Part shown: one piece after another, positions 14,058 through 21,568 of the stretch
Layout of the letters: each line of letters begins with the position of its first letter
How positions within the stretch are numbered: position 1 is the stretch's first letter
NCBI GenBank assembly: GCA_001775475.1
Contig: MEWW01000017.1
Location: forward strand, 1-43,214
Reading direction: 5' to 3'
DNA: 43,214 nucleotides
Origin: Candidatus Adlerbacteria bacterium RIFCSPHIGHO2_12_FULL_53_18
Lineage (GTDB): Bacteria > Patescibacteriota > Minisyncoccia > Phycocordibacterales > SBAW01
Position numbers and translations under genes: made by a program
The notes under the pieces: generated by a model
The model's input: the letters and a program-made list of their open reading frames with translations, nothing else
Databases searched by the model: none
Told to the model about the DNA's origin: nothing

Positions 14058-14867
14058 GTGTCAGACATCCTAAGCGCTTTTGCCGTGCTTGACCCAAAGG
14101 GTGCCATTGGGGCCGCCGAGTTGCAGCTCATGGTGCAGGCGATGCTTTTTATGCTCATCGTCGCGGTGCCGGTGTTTGTCCTGCTGTTTTTCTTTGCCTG
14201 GCATTACCGAGCGGGCAACAAAAAAGCCAAGTACCTGCCGGAGTGGGAGCATGCAAAAATTGACGAGCTTATCTGGTGGGCGATACCGTTTGAAATTGTG
14301 TTGATATTAGGCGCCTTAACCTGGACAAGCACCCACGAGCTCGACCCGCCGAAACCCTTAGAAGGCGAGCCCGCACTCGTAGTGCAGGTTGTTGCACTCG
14401 ACTGGAAGTGGCTTTTTATCTACCCCGAAGAGGGGGTAGCCACAGTTAACTACCTTGCAATACCGGTTGGCCGGCCAGTGCAATTTAACATCACTTCCGA
14501 CGCGCCGATGAACGCATTTTGGATACCGCAGCTCGGCGGAATGCTCTACGCCATGACCGGTATGACCAACACGCTCCACTTAGTAGCCGACGAAGCGGGG
14601 GAGTATAAGGGCCTTTCCGCCAACTACAGCGGCGAGGGCTTCGCTCAGATGAAATTCGTCGCCGAAGCAATGCCGGCTGAGGAGTTTGAGACATGGACGA
14701 TAGTGACAAGATCCTCTTCGCGGTACTTGTCGTGGCAGGAGTACGAACACCTTGCGGAGCCGAGTGTCGAGGAAAGACCTACGTACTACGCGGGCGTTGA
14801 GAATAACCTTTACAATACAATCGTGATGCAGTTTATGGAAAGCGGCACGCACGCCGAGGCGCATTAA
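14058..14867 (+). CDS. cyoA: Cytochrome bo3-type quinol oxidase subunit II
   Basis: 269 residues, GTG start. Two N-terminal transmembrane helices (about 25-50 and 75-95) are followed by a periplasmic cupredoxin domain. Family phrases are VVALDWKWLFIYPEEGVATVN, DAPMNAFWIPQLGGMLYAMTGMTN and the GLSANYSGEGFAQMKF strand. The CuA ligands (CxxxC and its His) of cytochrome c oxidases are absent, so the electron donor should be a quinol rather than cytochrome c. It lacks the long N-terminal lipoprotein signal of E. coli CyoA. A toxin-antitoxin pair separates it from cyoB. Confidence 0.93.
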   Translation: MSDILSAFAVLDPKGAIGAAELQLMVQAMLFMLIVAVPVFVLLFFFAWHYRAGNKKAKYLPEWEHAKIDELIWWAIPFEIVLILGALTWTSTHELDPPKPLEGEPALVVQVVALDWKWLFIYPEEGVATVNYLAIPVGRPVQFNITSDAPMNAFWIPQLGGMLYAMTGMTNTLHLVADEAGEYKGLSANYSGEGFAQMKFVAEAMPAEEFETWTIVTRSSSRYLSWQEYEHLAEPSVEERPTYYAGVENNLYNTIVMQFMESGTHAEAH

Positions 14868-14874
14868 TTATTTG

Positions 14875-14883
14875 TGGTATAGT
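14875..14883 (+). promoter_or_regulatory. Extended -10 promoter of the antitoxin gene
   Basis: TGGTATAGT is followed by exactly 6 nt and the ATG at 14890. The toxin-antitoxin pair therefore has its own promoter inside the oxidase operon. Confidence 0.55.
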
Positions 14884-14889
14884 GCTTAT

Positions 14890-15072
14890 ATGGCTGTTAT
14901 CACTATTCCAAAAAAGCTGGCAAACAAGGGCGATTTGGTGGTAATCCCTAAAAAGGAACTAGAAGCCCTTATTGAACGCGCTGGAGAAGAAGTAACCGAA
15001 CGGGATATCCTACGTTGGTCAAAAGAAGCAAAACGTCTTCGTCGCGCCGGTAAACTTCGAAAACTCTCTTAG
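14890..15072 (+). CDS. Type II antitoxin, short AbrB-like CPR type
   Basis: 60 residues. The N-terminus, MAVITIPKKLANKGDLVVIPKKELEAL, resembles the beta-strand-turn-strand of AbrB/SpoVT-like antitoxins; the Lys/Arg-rich helical tail (about 35-60) probably covers the toxin. It lies 19 nt before a RelE/ParE-fold toxin, the normal antitoxin-first order. Such modules are usually autoregulated by the complex; no clear operator palindrome is visible near the -10 box. Confidence 0.7.
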   Translation: MAVITIPKKLANKGDLVVIPKKELEALIERAGEEVTERDILRWSKEAKRLRRAGKLRKLS

Positions 15073-15091
15073 TCGCCCACTCCAGTTGGCT

Positions 15092-15355
15092 ATGACGATT
15101 TATCTTTTTGGCCGCTATCGTCGTAGCTATAAACGCCTTGATCCGCAGTTACAACGTCTAGCAACGGAGCGAATAGTTCTCTTTGAGCGCAACCCGTTTG
15201 ATCCACGTCTCGACACGCACAGCCTCCACGGTAAACTTAAGAAGCAGTGGAGCTTTTCCGTAGACAAACGATACCGGATACTCTTTGAGTTTCTCGACAA
15301 GAACAAAGAGGAGGTCATCTTTTTAGATGTAGGTTCTCACTCGATATACCGATAA
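15092..15355 (+). CDS. RelE/ParE-superfamily toxin (YafQ-like)
   Basis: 87 residues. The fold signature is FGRYRRSYKRLDPQLQRLATERI, then NPFDPRLDTHSLHGKL, WSFSVDKRYRILFEFL and FLDVGSHSIYR. The pattern DPRLxTHxLxGKL ... YRI ... DVGxHxxYR is typical of RelE/YafQ toxins, which cleave mRNA at the ribosome; the C-terminal HxxYR holds likely catalytic residues. ATG 15092 is chosen; a TTG two codons earlier is possible. The stop lies 3 nt before cyoB, so the pair is packed into the oxidase operon. Confidence 0.85.
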   Translation: MTIYLFGRYRRSYKRLDPQLQRLATERIVLFERNPFDPRLDTHSLHGKLKKQWSFSVDKRYRILFEFLDKNKEEVIFLDVGSHSIYR

Positions 15356-15358
15356 CCT

Positions 15359-17254
15359 ATGTTTGGCAGACTTACACTAGACGCATTCGTGCATGCACCG
15401 GTTGAGACCGGCGCTCAGCTTATGGTGGTGGGCGGTGCTGTGGCCGTGGTGCTCTTGCTGACCTACTTTAAAAAGTGGGGATGGCTCTACCACGAGTGGT
15501 TGACCTCCCTCGATGCCAAAAAAATCGGCATCATGTACCTCGTCTTAACTGCTGTGATGTTGGCGCGCGGCGCCGCAGACGCCTTTATGATGCGCGCCCA
15601 GCAGGTAGTGGCGGTGGGGGAAGGGGTAGGATATCTACCGCCGGATCACTACGCACAAATTTTCAGCGCGCACGGCGTCATTATGATTTTCTTCGTCGCG
15701 ATGCCGTTTATGTTCGCGCTCCTCAACCTCATCGTACCCTTGCAAATCGGCGCCAGAGACGTTGCCTATCCTTTTTTAAACTCCGTTTCGTTCTGGCTCA
15801 CGGCCGTGGGTGCCATACTCATCAACCTCTCGCTCGTGGCGGGGGAGTTTGCTGCAACCGGCTGGCTGGCTTACCCGCCCTTGTCAGGCTTAGAGTACAG
15901 CCCGGGGGTTGGGGTCGACTACTGGATATGGGCCCTGCAGATTTCAGGCATAGGTACGCTTATCTCCGGCATCAACTTCTTTGTCACCATACTTAAAATG
16001 CGCGCGCCGGGGATGACTCTGATGCGCATGCCAATCTTCTGCTGGACGGCTCTCGGCTCGATGTCGCTCGTCATCTTTGCCTTCCCGATTTTGACGGTGA
16101 CCTTGAGTCTTCTCGCTCTCGACCGGATATTTGGCATGCACTTTTTCACCACCGACATGGGCGGCAACGCCATGCTCTACGTCAACTTAATCTGGGCCTG
16201 GGGACACCCCGAGGTTTACATTCTTATACTGCCCGCGTTCGGGATTTTCTCGGAAGTGGTGGCCACTTTTTCACAGAAAAGATTGTTCGGCTACACCTCA
16301 ATGGTCGTGGCGACCATGGCAATCGTCGTGTTGTCGTTTATCGTCTGGGTACACCACTTTTTTACCATGGGTGCGGGTTCAGACGTCAACGCATTTTTCG
16401 GCATTATGACGATGACAATAGCCATTCCGACCGGCGTCAAAGTGTTTAACTGGCTCTTTACCATGTTCCGCGGCCGGATTATCTTTGCGACGCCCATGCT
16501 GTGGTTTATGGGCTTCTTAACCACGTTTACCTTGGGCGGGATGACAGGGGTCTTAATGGCCATACCGGGCGCCGACTTCCAGCTCCACAATTCGCTGTTT
16601 TTGGTCGCACACTTCCACAACATGATTATAGGCGGCGTACTCTTCGGCTTTTTTGCGGGGCTGACCTACTGGTGGCCAAAAATATTCGGCTTCACATTAA
16701 GCGAGCGGCTCGGCCGGTACGCCTTTTGGAGCTGGATTATCGGATTTCTCCTTGCGTTTATCCCGCTCTACTTACTCGGTCTGATGGGCATGACCCGGCG
16801 GCTCAACCAGGTAGACGAGATATTCCAGCCGCTCCTTATAGTCGCGGCAGTGGGGGCGTGTGTTATTGCGCTCGGGATTTTCTTTCAAGTTCTGCAAATT
16901 GTTCACGGCATATGGAACCGGAAGAAAAACATCGCGGGCAGTGACCCGTGGAACGGGCGCACGCTCGAGTGGGCCACTTCCTCGCCGCCGCCAGAGTATA
17001 ACTTTGCAACAATCCCGGCTGTCGAAGGCCGTGATGCGTGGTGGCTTATGAAGCGGCAAGGTAAAAAATTAGAGGGGCGCGAGGAAAAGATTCATATACC
17101 GGCAAATACCCCGTTTGGACTTTTTATTGCGGGATGCACTTTGTTGCTAGGGTTCGGGATCATCTGGCACATGTGGTGGCTGGCCGTCCTTGGTGTTGTG
17201 GGGTGTATTGTTTTGCTTATGGTTCGATCTTTTATGTATGAAGGAGAACACTAG
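15359..17254 (+). CDS. cyoB: Cytochrome bo3-type quinol oxidase subunit I
   Basis: 631 residues with about 14-15 hydrophobic helices. The heme-copper core is intact: His105 (SAHG) for low-spin heme, WGHPEVY (281-287) with CuB ligand His283 and the Tyr287 that is normally cross-linked, His332-His333, and HFH (418-420) carrying further heme ligands. Proton paths are also present: Glu285, Asp134 (GARDV) and the K-channel Lys361 (PTGVK). It should reduce O2 to water while pumping protons. The SD-like AAGGAG for cyoC lies in its last codons. Confidence 0.97.
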   Translation: MFGRLTLDAFVHAPVETGAQLMVVGGAVAVVLLLTYFKKWGWLYHEWLTSLDAKKIGIMYLVLTAVMLARGAADAFMMRAQQVVAVGEGVGYLPPDHYAQIFSAHGVIMIFFVAMPFMFALLNLIVPLQIGARDVAYPFLNSVSFWLTAVGAILINLSLVAGEFAATGWLAYPPLSGLEYSPGVGVDYWIWALQISGIGTLISGINFFVTILKMRAPGMTLMRMPIFCWTALGSMSLVIFAFPILTVTLSLLALDRIFGMHFFTTDMGGNAMLYVNLIWAWGHPEVYILILPAFGIFSEVVATFSQKRLFGYTSMVVATMAIVVLSFIVWVHHFFTMGAGSDVNAFFGIMTMTIAIPTGVKVFNWLFTMFRGRIIFATPMLWFMGFLTTFTLGGMTGVLMAIPGADFQLHNSLFLVAHFHNMIIGGVLFGFFAGLTYWWPKIFGFTLSERLGRYAFWSWIIGFLLAFIPLYLLGLMGMTRRLNQVDEIFQPLLIVAAVGACVIALGIFFQVLQIVHGIWNRKKNIAGSDPWNGRTLEWATSSPPPEYNFATIPAVEGRDAWWLMKRQGKKLEGREEKIHIPANTPFGLFIAGCTLLLGFGIIWHMWWLAVLGVVGCIVLLMVRSFMYEGEH

Positions 17255-17255
17255 C

Positions 17256-17828
17256 ATGCCTGCGCATGCAGGCGACAAAGTACTATTCGGCTTTTGGGTC
17301 TACCTCATGAGCGACGTGGTCTTGTTTGCGTCGCTTTTTGCGACCCACGCAGTCTTGCAAGGCCAGACTTTCGGAGCCCCAAGCATCGCCGAGCTCGCGA
17401 ACCTGCCCTTTGTGTTGTGGGAGACTCTTATCCTTCTCACATCAAGCTTTACCGTGGGTTTGACAGTGTATTTCGCTGCAAAAAAGAGAAAAGTGCAGAC
17501 TTTTTTGGCCTTAGCAGCTACATTAGCGCTCGGTGCCGCGTTTCTCTCGATGGAGCTGTATGAGTTTGCTCACTTAGTCAAAGAAGGCCACGGCCCGTGG
17601 GCAAACGCTTCATACTCGGCCTTCTTTACTCTTGTCGGCACGCACGGCCTGCACGTGTTTTTGGGTACGGTGTGGGGCATGTTGCTTGTGGTTCAGCTGA
17701 TGGTGTGGGAAGCACATGCAACAGTAGCGCGGCGGCTTATGTGCTTTAGCCTGTTTTGGCACTTCCTCGACGTGATTTGGATTTTTATCTTTACCTTCGT
17801 GTACCTGTTCGGCGCACTACAAGTATGA
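17256..17828 (+). CDS. cyoC: Quinol oxidase subunit III
   Basis: 190 residues from ATG 17256, one base after the cyoB stop, with AAGGAG 9 nt upstream. Five hydrophobic helices match bo3 subunit III: FGFWVYLMSDVVLFASLFATHAVL (with the conserved Glu position changed to Asp), WETLILLTSS, MELYEF, TLVGTHGLHVFLGTVWG and FSLFWHFLDVIWIFIFTFVYLFG. It stabilises subunit I and has no redox centre. An in-frame ATG at 17238 would overlap cyoB and is less likely. Confidence 0.95.
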   Translation: MPAHAGDKVLFGFWVYLMSDVVLFASLFATHAVLQGQTFGAPSIAELANLPFVLWETLILLTSSFTVGLTVYFAAKKRKVQTFLALAATLALGAAFLSMELYEFAHLVKEGHGPWANASYSAFFTLVGTHGLHVFLGTVWGMLLVVQLMVWEAHATVARRLMCFSLFWHFLDVIWIFIFTFVYLFGALQV

Positions 17829-17829
17829 G

Positions 17830-17907
17830 TCCCGTTAGAGACCCGCATATACACTATGTCTGATAAAATTTCACCACAAAGAAAAAGTTCCTTAGTCTCT
17901 AACGGGA
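17830..17907. repeat. 13-bp inverted repeat around the cyoD start
   Basis: TCCCGTTAGAGAC (17830-17842) and GTCTCTAACGGGA (17895-17907) are perfect inverted copies separated by 52 nt. The first possible cyoD ATG (17856) lies in the loop; the second (17907) begins at the last base of the right arm. No T-run follows. Confidence 0.6.
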
Positions 17908-18269
17908 TGAGTACGTTACAGAACTATAGTATCGGCTTCCTGCTCTCAATCGCGTTTACGCTCGCGGCTTTTTGGCTCGTGTGGCAGCACGTACAGGGCG
18001 CGGCGCTGTTCTCTGCAGAAAAGCTTGTCGTGCTGTTGGTGGGGCTCGCCGTAGCTCAGCTCTACGTCCAGCTTATCTGCTTTTTGCATCTGGGGGCCGA
18101 GAAGCAGAGGCCGCGATGGAGCCTCATCATTTTTGCCTTTGCCGCGGTTGTCGTTGTGGTGCTCGTGGGCGGCACTATCTGGATTATGTACCACCTAGAC
18201 CGGGGTCATACTGATCTTTCGGAAATTTATCCAAGCGGCACGGTTTCGCCCCAAACCCAGGATGATTAG
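17856..18269 (+). CDS. cyoD: Quinol oxidase subunit IV
   Basis: 137 residues from ATG 17856, or 120 from ATG 17907, which fits the family length better (MSTLQNYSIGFLLSIAFT). Three hydrophobic helices match CyoD: YSIGFLLSIAFTLAAFWLVW, VVLLVGLAVAQLYVQLICFLHLG and the third ending in GGTIWIMYHLDRG. The subunit helps assemble the binuclear centre. The extra N-terminal codons lie inside the 17830-17907 inverted repeat. Its stop overlaps the cyoE start by 8 nt. Confidence 0.9.
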   Translation: MSDKISPQRKSSLVSNGMSTLQNYSIGFLLSIAFTLAAFWLVWQHVQGAALFSAEKLVVLLVGLAVAQLYVQLICFLHLGAEKQRPRWSLIIFAFAAVVVVVLVGGTIWIMYHLDRGHTDLSEIYPSGTVSPQTQDD

Positions 18270-18957
18270 TTCCTACTACGAGCTGGTGAAGCCGCGCATG
18301 GTGCTGATGAATGTCTTGGTAGCTGTGGCGGTGTTTATCTTTGCCTCACCCGAGGTTATTAGCTGGGAGGCACTGAGCGTTATGGCTTCCGGCCTTGCTT
18401 TTGTGGTGGCGAGCGCATGCGTCTTCAACAACTACGCGGACCGGCACCTCGACGCCAAGATGGAGCGCACCAAGAACCGCGGCCTGGTGACCGGCGCAGT
18501 GACGCCCGCGCATGCGCTTGTCTTTGGCGGAGCGCTGCTGGTGTGCGGCGTCTTGCTACTGTATACGGTGCACCCCTTGGCTCTTGGGGTGGCACTCTTC
18601 GGGTTTGCGGTCTATGTGTTTGTCTACACGCCGCTTAAACCAAAAACCGGCTACGCGCTCTATGTGGGTGCTGTCGCGGGCGCCGCACCGCCCCTGGTAG
18701 GCTACGCGGCCGCGGCGCACACACTAGACTATATGGCACTGGCGCTCTTTGCTCTTTTGTTTTTGTGGCAGGTGCCGCACTTTTTGGCCATAGCACGTTA
18801 CCGCTATGATGAGTACTCTGCGGGCGGCGTACCGCTCTTGGTAGAGCGGCCAAAAAGCGCAGAGGAGCGCCAGCGTGCGCGAACAATCTTTTACCTGTCG
18901 CTCCTCGTGCTGCTTTTGTTCTGCCTTATCCTGATAGTCCAGAGGTGGATCAAGTAG
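18262..18957 (+). CDS. cyoE: Protoheme IX farnesyltransferase (heme O synthase)
   Basis: 231 residues with about seven helices. UbiA-family prenyltransferase that converts heme B to heme O for the oxidase. The Asp-rich prenyl-diphosphate site is NNYADRHLDAKMERTKNRGL; YTPLKPKTG and LWQVPHFLAIARYRYDEYSAGGVPLL are further family signatures. It is shorter than the usual 290-300 residues, ending soon after a last hydrophobic helix. Its final 67 nt overlap the tail of the convergent membrane-protein gene. Confidence 0.93.
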   Translation: MISSYYELVKPRMVLMNVLVAVAVFIFASPEVISWEALSVMASGLAFVVASACVFNNYADRHLDAKMERTKNRGLVTGAVTPAHALVFGGALLVCGVLLLYTVHPLALGVALFGFAVYVFVYTPLKPKTGYALYVGAVAGAAPPLVGYAAAAHTLDYMALALFALLFLWQVPHFLAIARYRYDEYSAGGVPLLVERPKSAEERQRARTIFYLSLLVLLLFCLILIVQRWIK

Positions 18958-19442
18958 GGGATTATCGAGCCGATAAGAAAAGCGCCGAACGCGCTTGTGG
19001 CGAGCGTCAGTGGCTTTAGGTTGTGGAAAATCACGGTCGTGAGCCCCACGAAGTTAATCAGTATGAGCGCGCCCATCACGGAGTAAAAGTTGATTAAGCT
19101 CCACCAGTTGACCTCGTCTTTCTCGACATGGATGTGGGCGAAATGCTTGAGATAGTGTTGAAGACCCTCGGTACGGACGCGCTGCTCTGCGGCGCGCACG
19201 CCAACAAGATACCCTGCGGCAACCCCCACAATGCCGGCGGGGATAGTGTAGGGAAGCGTCGCAAAGAAAAACTCCCAGTAGGAAATAGTGAGAGTCAAAA
19301 CGATAAAGCAAAAAAACGCGGTCATAATAAACCGCATCCGGATAAAATCGTCTTTGACCGCGTACTTGAGGACAAGGAGGAGCGAGAGAAAGAGGGTCAA
19401 GACGGCGATAACAACGATGATTGAGTTCGGAAGCGCCTCCAT
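18891..19442 (-). CDS. Multi-spanning membrane protein, unknown
   Basis: 183 residues from the ATG at 19442. Five hydrophobic helices are visible (about 7-25, 38-58, 65-85, 120-140, 148-168), with a charged loop between the third and fourth (RAAEQRVRTEGLQHYLKHFAHIHVEKDEVNWW). No family recognised. Its last 67 nt lie antisense to the end of cyoE, so the two messages could pair. Hairpin terminators of the neighbouring minus-strand gene lie just upstream. Confidence 0.55.
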   Translation of the reverse strand: MEALPNSIIVVIAVLTLFLSLLLVLKYAVKDDFIRMRFIMTAFFCFIVLTLTISYWEFFFATLPYTIPAGIVGVAAGYLVGVRAAEQRVRTEGLQHYLKHFAHIHVEKDEVNWWSLINFYSVMGALILINFVGLTTVIFHNLKPLTLATSAFGAFLIGSIIPYLIHLWTIRIRQNKSSTRSDR

Positions 19443-19459
19443 CCCGCAGATTTTATCAT

Positions 19460-19503
19460 GTAAAAGAAATCGCCGCCCTCGACCAGTGTGGTCTCGGGCG
19501 GCG
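19460..19503 (-). terminator. Hairpin terminator, repeat type with conserved loop (copy 1)
   Basis: CGCCGCCC / GGGCGGCG stem around a conserved inner segment TCGACCAGTGTGGTCTC; the minus-strand tail is GATTTCTTTT. It ends the gene at 19523-20164. The inner segment recurs unchanged at 20264-20298. Confidence 0.7.
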
Positions 19504-19522
19504 TATTCGCGGTGAAGGACGG

Positions 19523-20164
19523 TCAAGACGGCCGGCGCTGGATGGGGAAAATCCTGGGCAGGAGCTCGAACTTGCGCAGGTAGCTCTCCACCCTGCTGAC
19601 GTGGTAGTTGTGCTCGCGACGGTCGTAGATCAGCAGATGCCAGAAGCAGTAGCCGATCAATGTCAGCAGGATGCCGCCAAACGTTTTTTCTGCCCAGTGG
19701 GCGCCAAAGAGCATACCTACGCCGAGCGCGCATATCATACCCAAAAGAAGGAGGGTTGCCGGACCGGTGTCAGCCAGCTGGCGACGTAGCGACCAGTACT
19801 CGAGGTTGTTCCAGGCCAGGTCGAACACCCGTTCGTTGAGAGGTCTTGCGAGATTCTCCCTCAACCCTAAGATAGTCGGTGTCGCCTTGCCGTCGCAATT
19901 CTTCGCCGTGACGAAATATTCATAGAGCTGAGGTTTGCTGGGCGTACGATAGACAGAAATGACGTAGTCCCTGTACTCTTTGGCGCGCATTACTGCTGCC
20001 AGTACCTCATCGCGGTCAGGCTCGTTCTCAAGCAAGTCGTGGAGCTCGGCAAAAGCCTGATCGTAGCCTTGAGCGACCGGAAGTTCAAGCAGGAGATATG
20101 GATTGAGTGCTGCTCTAATAACCTCTTGCTCTTCTTCGCTAGAAAATTCACTTATGTGGGGCAT
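19523..20164 (-). CDS. Two-helix membrane protein with cytoplasmic N-domain, unknown
   Basis: 213 residues, ATG with a strong GAGGAG 4 nt upstream. A soluble acidic N-terminal part (about 1-130; SSEEEQEVIRAALNPYLLLELP) is followed by a hairpin of two hydrophobic helices (about 136-180) and a basic tail. No catalytic motif recognised. Its architecture (soluble N-domain plus helix hairpin) is like that of the gene at 24600-25253, although the sequences show no clear identity. Confidence 0.55.
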   Translation of the reverse strand: MPHISEFSSEEEQEVIRAALNPYLLLELPVAQGYDQAFAELHDLLENEPDRDEVLAAVMRAKEYRDYVISVYRTPSKPQLYEYFVTAKNCDGKATPTILGLRENLARPLNERVFDLAWNNLEYWSLRRQLADTGPATLLLLGMICALGVGMLFGAHWAEKTFGGILLTLIGYCFWHLLIYDRREHNYHVSRVESYLRKFELLPRIFPIQRRPS

Positions 20165-20252
20165 TTTCTCCTCGCAAAGTTGGGGAGTACTCTCCCGGTG
20201 ACTTTTCTAACGTTAGTGTACCGCCCCGACACATATTTCGCAACAGGTTTTA

Positions 20253-20298
20253 TAAAAAGGGAAGCGCCGCCTTCGACCAGTGTGGTCTCAGGCAGCGC
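20253..20298 (-). terminator. Hairpin terminator, repeat type with conserved loop (copy 2)
   Basis: Stem GCGCCGCCT / AGGCAGCGC (one mismatch) around the same TCGACCAGTGTGGTCTC inner segment as copy 1; the minus-strand tail is GCTTCCCTTTTTAT. It follows the interrupted gene at 20311-20658. Confidence 0.7.
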
Positions 20299-20310
20299 AG
20301 AGCGCGGCAG

Positions 20311-20658
20311 TTAGTGGCCGTCGTATATCCATGTGTGCCACTCTTGAGCGGTCTTCTTTTCGACAAAATACAAATAGTGCACTGGGTAACTCGTCCAGCC
20401 TATGCTGATAATGCGACCGACATATTCCATGTCGGCAATGTCCAACCACGCGCAGGTGGTTCACAGCATTTTGTCCAGTTTCTTGATGCCCAGAAACGCC
20501 CTCTTGTCCTCGGGGACAAGTCCGTAGCGGATTACCCAACGCATGTCGGTGGCCGAGTGACAAAAAACACGCTCGTCTGAGGACAAGGAAGCCGGAGATG
20601 AAGCGGCACTTACAAGCGTCATCAGACTCACGGCCGTTACTGTACCGAGGTTCAACAT
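20311..20658 (-). pseudogene. Small secreted two-Cys protein gene with internal in-frame TGA
   Basis: An AGGAGG site precedes ATG 20658. The first 65 codons encode a signal peptide and a domain beginning SSDERVFCHSATDM, then a TGA (20463-20461) interrupts it. The same frame continues for another 49 codons (TTCAWLDIADMEYVGR ... HTWIYDGH) to a TAA at 20313-20311. The intact gene at 23960-24316 aligns along the whole length, including both parts: ERVFC, DM, RY, C-W, DM-Y and a W-TW tail. At the TGA position that protein has Leu, so a TTA-to-TGA change explains the stop. Other genes here end in TGA, so general recoding is unlikely. Confidence 0.7.
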
Positions 20659-20780
20659 GAGTGCCTCCTGTAATAATGTACGCGCCAGTTTCCCTTATCA
20701 TCCACTATGCGCCTGAAATAAATGCTGTCAACTTATGCTACACTACGGATATTACAAATATTCGTTAACTGTAAGTCAGT

Positions 20781-21503
20781 ATGAAAAAACTGGTTTTGGG
20801 CGCGGCATTGGTAAGTATGTTCGGGTTTGCTGGAGTTGCGTTCGCGGCGTATTCATTTTTTGGCGATGCGTCTGTGGTGGCGGGTGGTAATCCAGGTAAC
20901 GCAGCTGAGATTGTCTCGGATGCAACGGGCGCAGCGTTTGGCGGGGTGCTTATCCCTCTTGCAGCACCGGTTGCATGGGCAGACTTCGATACTTTGAGTC
21001 TCGATTACAACATAACGGACGATAACTGCGGCGGCGGCTCACCGCGTGCACAGGTACGTATAGACACTACCGGCGACGGCGTCTCGGACGGTTCTGTTCG
21101 CATTGCACTTGGTCCATCACCAAACTTCACGGGTTGCGCCGCTGGGTGGCAGAGCACAGGCAACCTTATAGGCAATGAAGATGCTGGACGCTATGATTAC
21201 AGCGTATTCGGCGGGTCGCCATTTACGACTTACAGCAATGCACCTGCAGTAGTTACAGCTGGACAAGTTGTTGGCGTTACAGTTCTTGTCGACGGCAGTT
21301 GGAGCGCGGCAGCTACTGGCGGTGACAGCGAGCAGACCACTCTTGTAGATAATATTAATGTAAACGGCGAGATTGAGACCTTTGATCCGCCTCCGGGCCC
21401 CGAAACGAAAGACGACTGCAAGGATGGCGGTTGGGAAGGGTTTGGCTTTGAGAATCAAGGCCAGTGTGTTGCTTCGGTGGTGAGTCAGAGCGAAAACCAC
21501 TAA
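20781..21503 (+). CDS. Secreted beta-rich protein with C-terminal Cys motif
   Basis: 240 residues. The signal peptide (about 1-22, ending AFAA) is followed by a beta-rich domain with DTTGDGVSDGSV, resembling a calcium-binding loop. The tail KDDCKDGGWEGFGFENQGQCVASV is a short two-Cys motif found at the ends of secreted proteins in several phyla. No enzyme signature. It has no Shine-Dalgarno, and the context before the ATG (GTCAGTATGAAAA) is close to that of the TasA-like gene at 30119 (CTCAGTATGAAAA). A strong terminator follows. Confidence 0.6.
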   Translation: MKKLVLGAALVSMFGFAGVAFAAYSFFGDASVVAGGNPGNAAEIVSDATGAAFGGVLIPLAAPVAWADFDTLSLDYNITDDNCGGGSPRAQVRIDTTGDGVSDGSVRIALGPSPNFTGCAAGWQSTGNLIGNEDAGRYDYSVFGGSPFTTYSNAPAVVTAGQVVGVTVLVDGSWSAAATGGDSEQTTLVDNINVNGEIETFDPPPGPETKDDCKDGGWEGFGFENQGQCVASVVSQSENH

Positions 21504-21524
21504 GGTACATCCGATTAGTTCAAC

Positions 21525-21556
21525 AAAACCGCCCTCAAGGGGCGGTTTTGTTGTGC
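21525..21556. terminator. Hairpin terminator
   Basis: AAAACCGCCC (21525-21534) pairs with GGGCGGTTTT (21540-21549) and is followed by GTTGTG. It can work in either direction and mainly ends the gene at 20781-21503. Confidence 0.75.
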
Positions 21557-21562
21557 TATGCT
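21554..21562 (+). promoter_or_regulatory. Extended -10 promoter of the lysyl-oxidase-like gene
   Basis: TGCTATGCT is followed by exactly 6 nt and then the ATG at 21569. Confidence 0.5.
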
Positions 21563-21568
21563 CGAGGT

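Noticed and set aside
20311-20658. UGA recoded as glycine or tryptophan, as in some CPR lineages.
   Set aside because: Several genes here use TGA as their normal stop (ends at 1898, 23849, 33263, 41423), and the core genes show no internal TGA.
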